Shown here: in pieces, positions 6,586-12,350 of the stretch | Numbering within the stretch: the first letter of the stretch is position 1 | Layout of the letters: each line of letters opens with the position of its first letter | DNA from: Candidatus Adiutrix sp. | Lineage (GTDB): Bacteria > Desulfobacterota > Desulfarculia > Adiutricales > Adiutricaceae | Length of the DNA: 12,350 bases | Direction of reading: 5' to 3' | Assembly (NCBI GenBank): GCA_031285975.1 | Contig: JAITVE010000315.1 | Span: 1 to 12,350 of the forward strand | The notes under the pieces: model-generated | Told to the model about the DNA's origin: nothing | Seen by the model: the letters and a program-made list of their open reading frames with translations, nothing else | Database searches by the model: none | Made by a program: the position numbers and the translations under genes

Positions 6586-6873
6586 TCAATACTGGCTGCT
6601 CGACGGCACCATGGCCGTGTAGGGCAGAAGAGCCATGAAACGGGCCCGCATGATGGTCTGGGTTAAAAGGCGCTGATGTTTGGCGCAATTGCCGCTAATG
6701 CGGCGGGGGACGATTTTGCCCCGCTCGGTGACGAAGTTGCGCAGGGTTTTAATGTCTTTGTAGTCGATCTCATTTATATGGTCAACGCAGAACCGGCAGA
6801 CCTTGCGGCGGTGGAAGGGCCGTTTTTTGCCCCGGCCGCGGCGCGGATTCTTGTCATCCTGATTGTCGTACAT
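6586..6873 (-). CDS. rpsR: 30S ribosomal protein S18
   Basis: S18 forms a heterodimer with S6 on the 30S platform. At 95 residues it is a little longer than the usual 75-80, through a basic N-terminal extension ([14 protein letters not shown]). The S18 core is clear: [35 protein letters not shown] and [12 protein letters not shown]. Cys26, Cys29, Cys63 and His66 have the arrangement of the zinc-binding (C+) version of the protein; metal binding is inferred. The ATG at 6871-6873 follows AAGGAG (6881-6886), which overlaps the rpsF stop codon, so the two are translationally close. No ssb gene lies between rpsF and rpsR, unlike in some other phyla. Confidence 0.96.
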   Translation of the reverse strand: MYDNQDDKNPRRGRGKKRPFHRRKVCRFCVDHINEIDYKDIKTLRNFVTERGKIVPRRISGNCAKHQRLLTQTIMRARFMALLPYTAMVPSSSQY

Positions 6874-6884
6874 GCTGTCTCTCC

Positions 6885-7349
6885 TTACTCTTCATCGACG
6901 CCGTCGTCGTCGTTTTCAAGCTCGTCGTCATCCGACTCGCCCTCGCCGGTTTCGCCGTCGGCCTCGGCCTGGCTGGCTTTGGCTTTTTCGGCTTCGCGGC
7001 GGGCCGCTTCATCCAGCAGTTTCTGCTTGGCGGCTTCCAGGTCTTCGTCGGTGAACTTCTTGTCCAGCACCAGGGTCAGGTATTTGAAGACTTTTTCGTC
7101 AATCTTCAAATTGCGCTCCAATTCGCTGGCCAAGGCCGGGCTACCCTGAAAATCATAGAGCAGGTAGTGGCCGAACATTTCTTTTTGAACGGGATAGGAC
7201 AGGCGGCGGCGGCCCCAGTCCTCAAATTTGACCAACTGCCCTTTACCGGCGCTCAGGATGCCATCGACCTTGTTTTTAAAGGTCTCCATCACTGTGGCTT
7301 CCAGGTTGGGGGCCAGCAGGATCAAGGTTTCGTACCTTCTGGGATGCAT
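6885..7349 (-). CDS. rpsF: 30S ribosomal protein S6
   Basis: S6 binds the 16S rRNA platform together with S18. The ferredoxin-like core spans residues 1-100: [12 protein letters not shown], then [23 protein letters not shown] and the [14 protein letters not shown] strand, all typical. The protein is 154 residues against about 95-135 for common orthologues. Residues 101-130 form a charged helix, and 131-154 are strongly acidic (15 of 24 are Asp or Glu). The frame is open for 12 more codons, but the ATG at 7347-7349 follows GAGGAGG (7355-7361) and starts at the conserved HPRRYET segment. It is the first gene of rpsF-rpsR-rplI. Two hairpins in its leader suggest autoregulation by the S6:S18 complex, which is known from other bacteria. 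Confidence 0.95.
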   Translation of the reverse strand: MHPRRYETLILLAPNLEATVMETFKNKVDGILSAGKGQLVKFEDWGRRRLSYPVQKEMFGHYLLYDFQGSPALASELERNLKIDEKVFKYLTLVLDKKFTDEDLEAAKQKLLDEAARREAEKAKASQAEADGETGEGESDDDELENDDDGVDEE

Positions 7350-7374
7350 GTAATCCTCCTCATGGACATTAAAG

Positions 7375-7421
7375 GCCCCGCTCATGTGCGGGGCGAGGAT
7401 GACGGACGCGCAAACGCGCCC
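7375..7421 (-). promoter_or_regulatory. Two-hairpin leader of rpsF, possible S6:S18 control element
   Basis: In the minus-strand transcript, GGGCGCG (7415-7421) pairs with CGCGTCC (7404-7410) with one G-U pair. Further on, GCCCCGC and GCGGGGC (7388-7394 with 7375-7381) form a perfect 7-bp stem around a 6-base loop. The second stem ends 13 bases before the ribosome site. The weak CTTTAAT after it does not suit a full terminator. S6:S18-binding leaders upstream of rpsF are known in many bacteria; whether this one matches that consensus could not be tested. Confidence 0.45.
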
Positions 7422-7441
7422 GGCTCGAACTCGAATTTGTA

Positions 7442-7470
7442 ACTATAACCGACTTGCAGGATTATAGCAA
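7442..7470 (-). promoter_or_regulatory. Candidate promoters of rpsF-rpsR-rplI
   Basis: Two overlapping minus-strand candidates are seen. One is TTGCTA (7465-7470), 17 bases, then TATAGT (7442-7447). The other is a perfect TATAAT (7461-7466) preceded by TGC (7467-7469), an extended -10 element with no clear -35. The first would give a leader of about 85 nt containing the two hairpins. Both lie directly after the stop codon of the large membrane protein gene. Confidence 0.6.
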
Positions 7471-7490
7471 CAAAATTGTCGTAAACTTTA

Positions 7491-10400
7491 TTACTTTCCC
7501 CCCAGCGGCGAGGCTTTTTCATTGCCTCCCGCCTTGCCGCCTCTGAGAAACAGCAACGTATCCACCGACAAATCCGTGGCCTTCATATACTGTTCATAAT
7601 CCAATGAAGCTTTGCCCAGCAAAGGATTCTGAGTGGCGAGATAGGTAGCAGCCCGTTTGCTCAGAAAATCTGCGATCCACGGGGGGTGAGGCTCAAACCA
7701 GCGCTGTAAGACTTTTTCTGCCGCCTGGGGGCTGACCAAGTCGGCCAGATCAAATAATACGAGCCTGCGCCGACTTTCAAAAAAATTGAGGGCCAGCGGC
7801 TCTTCCAGAGCGGCATATAACCTGGCGGCATATTGCGTATCAGCTTTGCCCAAATCCAGGGCCAGCCTGAATCCCCAGTCGATAAAACTTTCCGCTTCCC
7901 ACGGCGATGATTTCAGGGCCTTGAACGCGTCCTCCAATTGGCTGACCGCCAGTTCCGGGTTCTGTTGCTTATGGGCCAGGGCCGCTTTGACAATGGCTGA
8001 AGAAGCCGGCCACCATTCCCGACAGTTTTCCAGGACGGTTAAGGCTTTTTCCTGGCCGAGATGGGCCAGGCTGGCGGCAAAAATAAGGCTTTCCAGCTTG
8101 GTTGGCGGCAAATCCTCTCCCGGCCAGGCTTCGGCCAACTGGCTGTAATCGCCCGCAAACCAATTGGCCGCCGCCTGCTGGCGCTTCTTCTGCGCCTCAT
8201 TGAGATTCGGTATTTCCACATTTAACCGCTGAGAATTGTAAATTGAGGTATGCAGGGAGAGAGCCAGAGCCAAATCACCCGCCTCGCTCTCCGGCGGCAA
8301 CCAAAGAGGCTGACTCATGTGGCGGTTCAAAGCGACCGTGTGCAAGGCCGTAGCAGAAAAATTAGTGGTTTGACCAACCGTATTGGCATAGGCGTATTCC
8401 ACCGGGGTTCGGTCATCAGTATTGATTTCCGAAGGCTTGGCGCCTTTGGTTATAATTTCGACAAAGTTATTGTTGGCCAAATGATGGGACACGAAATTAT
8501 CCAGTCCTTCCGTGCCCCAGGCCGTGCGCATGGCCTCTTTATAAGGGAATGTATCCAGCCGGTCGGTCAGCTTTTTAGCATCGGGCTGAATGGGTTTCAT
8601 TGAGGCCAAAAACATCAGGTCGCCAGGGTATTGCGTACTCCAGCACTCCACATAGGGGAAAACGGTTTTCATGGTTGCCAGAATAGAGAAAACAGTCTCC
8701 CCACTGATTTCATAAGCCTGGCACCAGCTTAAAAATAGCCCATCCGAGGTCAGGCGGTTGGCCACCTCTTGGTAGAATTCACGGGTAAACAGGCTGGCAA
8801 TACCGGCCCGGTAAGGATTGGAGGGTTCGCTGGCGATCAGGTCATATTTTTCCGGCACAGTATTAAGCACTTCCCGGGCATCGTTGATGATGATCCTGAC
8901 CCCTTCGCCTGCCTCCGCTTTAGCCACCACATTGTGATTGGCCGGGGCGCTCAGTCTGGCCATATTGATGACAGCCGGTTCCAGTTCCACCACATCCACC
9001 TTGGTGATGGAGGGCACGGCCGACAGCCAGCCCGCCGTACAGCCGGTGCCGAGCCCAACCACCAAAGCGCTCTGGGGGTTGGGGTGCAGAGCGGCTCCGA
9101 TGAGCCCGATCATGATTTGTGTGCCTTTATCACCAATGACGTTACCGTCGGATTTGCCATTAACCAAAAAAGAGAACCCGTTGGCCCCGTCTATGGATAC
9201 AGAACTCTCCACGCCATCAGCTTCCCACAGGGTGACGCTCTGGGTATTGGTCAACCAGCCGCGAATTTGGTTAATGGAGCTTGCGACCCCCACTCGCCCC
9301 GCCCCAACGGGCGAATGGCGCCAGGCGGCGGTGGGGCCTTGAGCGTTGAGGCACAGCCCCGTAAGCACCAATATCGTAAAGATGAAAATAGTGGGCAGGC
9401 CATGTTGTTTCCAGGAAACGGTGGTCGTAGCCATTGATGCCCCGGCGGAAAAAGCGATGACCACGCTCAGAAGCAGCAAAAGTCCGCCCACCAGGAGCCA
9501 GCAGCCGGGTGCCGTCAGCCAGGGCATGAGGCCGAAGCCGCCGGCCAGTGAACCGATGATCGCGCCGGTGGTGTTGCAGGCGTAGGCCAAGCCGGTCTGC
9601 CGCCCGAGCCCCTTGGAGCCCTTGCCCAACAGGGAAATTAAAAGCGGGAACTGGATGCCTGAAATCACCGCCGCCGGGAAGACCACCAATAAGGTAATCA
9701 TTATCCACGAACCAGCCAGGCCGCCGAAACCAAGAGCGGCCAACGGCCTCAGTTGAGCGGCCAGCACCGCCACCCAGTCGCCCGCCGCATAGGGGAGCAT
9801 CATGGCCAGGGCTTCCAGAAGGCAGGTCATAGCCAGATGCCAGGCGCTCGGGACGCGATTGCGGAAAACGATGGGGTGGAGCGCTCCGCCCAGGCCGATA
9901 CCAGCCAGGGCAGTGGCCAGGATCAGGCCAAAAGTGTAGATGGAGCCGCCCAAAACCGGGCCGAGCATCCGATACCAGACCAGTTCCATCAAAAAGAACG
10001 CCAGGCCGACAAGCAGGGCCGCAGCCAGTGCCAGACCGGTCGGCAACCCGCCCTTGATCTTGGCCGGGGCTGTTTCTAACGGGGTTTCGGCCAGAGCGGG
10101 CTCGGAAGCCGCCTCAGTTGCCGGGGCCTTGGAACTAACGGTGATAGCGGCCAGGGCGGTCAAAAAGTTGATGATAACAGCGAAGAACAAGGTGTATCGG
10201 GCGCCGAACGTTTCCATCAAAAAGAAGGTGGTCAGGAGGGTGCCGCACAGAGCGCCGATGGTGTTGATGCCGTACAGAGCCCCCAGATTCAGGCGGGAAC
10301 CGTCATGCTCGGCCGTCACTGCCTTGGCTGCGGCCGGGAGGGTACCGCCCATTAAAAAGGCCGGAACCCCAATGACGACGGCAGCCAGGGCCAGGCGGGC

Positions 10401-10736
10401 GGCCGTGGCCCCGCCCAGGCCAAGCACCAACATGCCGCCGGATTTCAAATACAGGGCGCGGGTCAGGGACAGCAGGAGCGGCGACAGACCGGCCAATATG
10501 GAAATGCCCAGTTCCAGCCGCCCGTACAGGAGCAGCGGCCGGTTCTGCTTATCGGCCTTGGGGCCCAAGAGCCAGCCGCCCAAACCCAGTCCGGCCATAA
10601 ACAAGGCGGAAACCGCCGCCGTGGAGGCCGTGGAAGCCCCGAAAACCAAGCGGAATTCTCTCATCCAGACAACCTGATACGACAGGGCGGACAGGCCGGA
10701 AAAAAAGAGAAAGATAAAAGGCCACAATCTGAACAT
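7491..10736 (-). CDS. Membrane-fused spermidine synthase-like protein (MFS-like/SpeE-like) with helical C-terminal region
   Basis: This 1081-residue inner-membrane protein has three parts. Residues 1-465 are a polytopic membrane module made of two related halves: SYQVVWMREF...GLGLGGWL (19-56) resembles FLMELVWYRM...GIGLGGAL (248-286), and GGTLPAA...YGINTIGALCG (130-165) resembles GIQFPLL...YACNTTGAIIG (360-395). Residues about 500-720 are a class I SAM-fold domain of the spermidine synthase type: VVGLGTGCTAGW (559-570), VVELEP (582-587), NDAREVL (618-624), SEPSNPYRAG (636-645). Residues about 820-1081 are mostly helical, perhaps TPR-like, with no recognised catalytic motif. Such proteins are often called fused MFS/spermidine synthases; few are characterised. 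True enzymes have DSSDP or similar where this has SEPSNP, so classical putrescine aminopropylation is doubtful. The ATG at 10734-10736 is chosen over a start 35 codons upstream because AGGGGAG precedes it and the first membrane helix begins there. The 3' half has visibly lower GC than neighbouring genes. Confidence 0.88.
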   Translation of the reverse strand: MFRLWPFIFLFFSGLSALSYQVVWMREFRLVFGASTASTAAVSALFMAGLGLGGWLLGPKADKQNRPLLLYGRLELGISILAGLSPLLLSLTRALYLKSGGMLVLGLGGATAARLALAAVVIGVPAFLMGGTLPAAAKAVTAEHDGSRLNLGALYGINTIGALCGTLLTTFFLMETFGARYTLFFAVIINFLTALAAITVSSKAPATEAASEPALAETPLETAPAKIKGGLPTGLALAAALLVGLAFFLMELVWYRMLGPVLGGSIYTFGLILATALAGIGLGGALHPIVFRNRVPSAWHLAMTCLLEALAMMLPYAAGDWVAVLAAQLRPLAALGFGGLAGSWIMITLLVVFPAAVISGIQFPLLISLLGKGSKGLGRQTGLAYACNTTGAIIGSLAGGFGLMPWLTAPGCWLLVGGLLLLLSVVIAFSAGASMATTTVSWKQHGLPTIFIFTILVLTGLCLNAQGPTAAWRHSPVGAGRVGVASSINQIRGWLTNTQSVTLWEADGVESSVSIDGANGFSFLVNGKSDGNVIGDKGTQIMIGLIGAALHPNPQSALVVGLGTGCTAGWLSAVPSITKVDVVELEPAVINMARLSAPANHNVVAKAEAGEGVRIIINDAREVLNTVPEKYDLIASEPSNPYRAGIASLFTREFYQEVANRLTSDGLFLSWCQAYEISGETVFSILATMKTVFPYVECWSTQYPGDLMFLASMKPIQPDAKKLTDRLDTFPYKEAMRTAWGTEGLDNFVSHHLANNNFVEIITKGAKPSEINTDDRTPVEYAYANTVGQTTNFSATALHTVALNRHMSQPLWLPPESEAGDLALALSLHTSIYNSQRLNVEIPNLNEAQKKRQQAAANWFAGDYSQLAEAWPGEDLPPTKLESLIFAASLAHLGQEKALTVLENCREWWPASSAIVKAALAHKQQNPELAVSQLEDAFKALKSSPWEAESFIDWGFRLALDLGKADTQYAARLYAALEEPLALNFFESRRRLVLFDLADLVSPQAAEKVLQRWFEPHPPWIADFLSKRAATYLATQNPLLGKASLDYEQYMKATDLSVDTLLFLRGGKAGGNEKASPLGGK

Positions 10737-10792
10737 AACAACCGCTCCCCTAACAATATTGAAGTAGAACACAAACCTGTCAAGAATTCTGT

Positions 10793-10821
10793 AGTATATT
10801 CCCAAAGAAGTTAAATTGCAA
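10793..10821 (-). promoter_or_regulatory. Candidate promoter of the fused membrane protein gene
   Basis: Minus-strand TTGCAA (10816-10821) and TATACT (10793-10798) are separated by 17 bases. Transcription would begin near 10786 and give a leader of about 50 nt. A second TTGACA (10778-10783) with a poor AATATT -10 box (10755-10760) lies closer to the gene, but would start inside the ribosome site and is less likely. Confidence 0.5.
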
Positions 10822-10832
10822 ATATTCTGTAA

Positions 10833-10848
10833 CAACGACAATTCGTTG
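10833..10848. repeat. Short perfect inverted repeat upstream of the fused membrane protein gene
   Basis: CAACGA (10833-10838) and TCGTTG (10843-10848) form a 6-bp palindrome with a 4-base centre. It lies between the stop codon of the TPR gene and the -35 box at 10816-10821. It could be a weak end-of-transcript stem for the TPR gene or a repressor-type site; no T tract follows it. This AT-rich gap of 151 bases holds no other gene. Confidence 0.35.
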
Positions 10849-10887
10849 AGGAAAACACTATCGGCTAATCAGCTATATTTACAAAAA

Positions 10888-12039
10888 TTACGGGCACTGC
10901 CTGGTCAGGCGGTATGAGCCGGGGCGGCGGAGGGCCTCGCGGTAGGGGGCGAGATTTTGGGGAAAACCTTGCTCTTTGGAGAGTTGGGTGAGGGCGGCCA
11001 GGGTCTGTTCGGCTTTCTGGTCATCAGCGGCGGCCAGGCGGAGGAAGAAGGCGCGGTCGAGGAATCCGGCGGCTTCGCGGTAGCGCGACAGGCGCAGCAT
11101 CAAGAGGCCCAGGGATTCCGTGTCCTGGGCCAGGCCGGTGGTGTTTTCCGTCCGGCGGTCAAGCTCCAGGGCCTGATGAAAATAGGCTTCAGCCTCGTCC
11201 AGGCGGCCTTCGATTTGGGCGGCCTGACCGGCCAGGTTCAGCGCATCGGCGCGGACGGCCTCGGAGAGCGGGGCGGGCCCGGAAGTTACGGGGGCCGACA
11301 GGGCGGCTACGGACTTTTTACGGTCAGACTCCGGCGGGGCTGCTTGGGCGGCAACGGATGGCGTTGACTCGGCAGCCTGGCGTGCCGTCTGGGCCGCCTT
11401 CCGGGTGCTGGAAAGCCGGGTTACGCCGGGGACTGAGGCCGCCTCGGTGCCCGCGACCGAGCCAGCATTCGCGGCGGAGAGAGCCAGAGCGGTCAATTCC
11501 AGAAATTCCGGCTGGCGGTTCTGGGCCAGGCGGAGGCGGGCCAGGTCGCAGAGGTAGGGGGCCGGGTTTTGGTGGCGCGATTGGGCGGTGTCCAGAGCGG
11601 CGCTCCAGAGGTTGGCGGCGTCGTCCAGGCGGCCGAGTTTGAAGGCCACGGAGCCGAGGTTGGCCAGGATTTTCTCCAGTTCAGGTTCGCCGGGCTGGGA
11701 GCGGCTGAGGTCGAGGGCCCGTTCCAGGCGGGCGGCGGCGGCGTCAGCGTCGCCTCGGGCCAGGGCGGCCGCGCCCAGGCTGTTCTGGGCGCGGAGCATC
11801 AGGAGCACGTGGTCGCTCAGGCGGGCGGAATCCAGGCTTTCGGCATAATAATTTTCCGCTTCCGCGTAGCAGCCCCGGGCGAACCAATGGTTGCCCTGGC
11901 TCAGGCTCTCCTTGGCCCCGGCCAGATGATAGGGATCGGGCGGAGGCAGGGGGCCGCCGCAGCCAACGGCCGCCGCCAACAGAACCCCCAGCGTGGGGCC
12001 GCCCAACAGCCGCCCTATGTGCCTGAAATCAGCCGCCAC
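10888..12039 (-). CDS. Probable TPR-repeat lipoprotein
   Basis: The predicted 383-residue protein begins with a signal peptide: a short basic region (RHIGR), a hydrophobic stretch (LGVLLAAA) and the lipobox-like AVGC with Cys27, followed by a proline-rich spacer. The -3 residue is Ala rather than the preferred Leu, so lipidation is likely but not certain. Two blocks of TPR-like helix pairs follow, at about 40-155 and 262-335 (for example GRLDEAEAYFHQALELDRR). They are separated by an Ala/Ser/Pro/Thr-rich linker at about 190-260. TPR blocks bind partner proteins, so a role as an envelope scaffold is the natural inference. No ATG fits the signal peptide. A GTG at 12037-12039 gives a normal n-region and is preferred, although its ribosome site (AGGTG, 13 bases off) is poor. 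The open frame continues to a GTG at 12135. The gene lies just upstream of the fused membrane protein and points the same way. Confidence 0.72.
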   Translation of the reverse strand: MAADFRHIGRLLGGPTLGVLLAAAVGCGGPLPPPDPYHLAGAKESLSQGNHWFARGCYAEAENYYAESLDSARLSDHVLLMLRAQNSLGAAALARGDADAAAARLERALDLSRSQPGEPELEKILANLGSVAFKLGRLDDAANLWSAALDTAQSRHQNPAPYLCDLARLRLAQNRQPEFLELTALALSAANAGSVAGTEAASVPGVTRLSSTRKAAQTARQAAESTPSVAAQAAPPESDRKKSVAALSAPVTSGPAPLSEAVRADALNLAGQAAQIEGRLDEAEAYFHQALELDRRTENTTGLAQDTESLGLLMLRLSRYREAAGFLDRAFFLRLAAADDQKAEQTLAALTQLSKEQGFPQNLAPYREALRRPGSYRLTRQCP

Positions 12040-12199
12040 TTTTGTACCATAACACCTAAAATTTTGCCGTACCGGCCCAATCCGAATGAGACAGATACTA
12101 CCACATCTCGGCCCAAAACGCCACGCTGACACCACATCTATCAGGGCAGACGCATATTAAAAACCGAGCCAAGTTTAAGAATTTATCCGTAAATAGAGA

Positions 12200-12205
12200 T
12201 ATAAT
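12200..12205 (+). promoter_or_regulatory. Candidate -10 box for the transposase
   Basis: A perfect TATAAT lies 32 bases before the transposase start. No good -35 hexamer is found at 16-18 bases, as is common in insertion sequences that rely on weak or hybrid promoters. Confidence 0.4.
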
Positions 12206-12237
12206 GTCTCCATGGCGCTCAAGCCAGGAGGGGAGCA

Positions 12238-12350
12238 ATGAGAGTGCAATCATGGGAAGTGTCGGATGAGTTCAGGTCGAGAGTGGAACCGCTGATACCA
12301 ACAACAGTGCGTGATGGGAATAGGATATACCAAAGGCAGGCAGGGGCAGG
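12238..12350 (+). CDS. IS5-family transposase, N-terminal part only
   Basis: Translation from the ATG gives MRVQSWEVSDEFRSRVEPLI and continues for 37 codons with no stop to the window edge. The pattern QSWEVSDEF..VEPLIP followed by a basic, Gly-rich stretch is the N-terminal DUF4096-type region of IS5-family DDE transposases. AGGAGGGG (12226-12233) is a strong ribosome site four bases upstream. The catalytic DDE residues lie beyond the window, so it cannot be said whether the copy is intact. It is the only plus-strand gene here and diverges from the TPR gene. Confidence 0.85.
   Translation, partial: MRVQSWEVSDEFRSRVEPLIPTTVRDGNRIYQRQAGA

Larger units (their letters stand above)
12161..12350 (+). 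mobile_element. Left end of an IS5-family insertion sequence, cut by the window
   Basis: The transposase start at 12238 and the drop in GC from about 12150 show that an insertion element begins here. Its terminal inverted repeat cannot be fixed because the right end lies outside the window; the left boundary given is a guess, probably within 12140-12175. The sequence between the TPR gene and the transposase holds no other gene. Confidence 0.6.

Noticed and set aside
8769..9437. Plus-strand open frame of 222 codons opposite the fused membrane protein
   Set aside because: It overlaps the SAM-fold coding region fully, shows no recognisable motif and lacks a convincing ribosome site.
10755..10783. 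TTGACA/AATATT promoter of the fused membrane protein gene
   Set aside because: The -10 match is poor and transcription would begin within the ribosome site; the pair at 10793-10821 is more plausible.
1..12350. CRISPR array, tRNA, rRNA or defence genes
   Set aside because: No regularly spaced repeats, cloverleaf or rRNA sequence was seen, and no gene matches a known defence family.

Overview
The window comes from a high-GC bacterial chromosome. Ten complete genes lie on the minus strand, and one partial insertion-sequence gene enters on the plus strand at the right edge. The gene set (a DUF169 protein, a flavoprotein with a compact four-cysteine motif, an ACT-less SerA, and S6-S18-L9-DnaB order) fits an anaerobic bacterium of the former Deltaproteobacteria (Desulfobacterota). 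That placement is an inference from gene content and style; no rRNA or tRNA gene is visible to confirm it.

Read in the direction of transcription, from right to left: a probable TPR lipoprotein (10888-12039) and a 1081-residue membrane protein fused to a spermidine-synthase-like domain (7491-10736) form an uncharacterised cell-envelope block. Next comes a ribosomal-protein operon rpsF-rpsR-rplI (7349-6086) with a structured leader and its own promoters. A strong intrinsic terminator lies between rplI and the replicative helicase gene dnaB (4607-6001). A separate serine-biosynthesis operon serC-serA (4359-2318) has a near-consensus sigma70-type promoter. It is followed by a small RRM RNA-binding protein gene (1891-2166) with its own TTGACA promoter and a leader of about 105 nt. 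The left end carries a DUF169 protein (819-1634) and an Isf-like flavoprotein (93-728), which may be co-transcribed and end at a long perfect-stem terminator.

Most of the window is core housekeeping (translation, replication, serine synthesis, RNA binding). The least explained part is the right half. There the fused transporter-like/aminopropyltransferase-like protein has a duplicated membrane module, replacements at positions that are catalytic in true spermidine synthases, and a long helical C-terminal region, and it lies beside a TPR lipoprotein. The right edge enters an IS5-family element whose transposase is cut off by the window end. No gap between genes exceeds 300 bases. No CRISPR array, tRNA or rRNA was seen. 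I did not find a clear new defence or mobile system.
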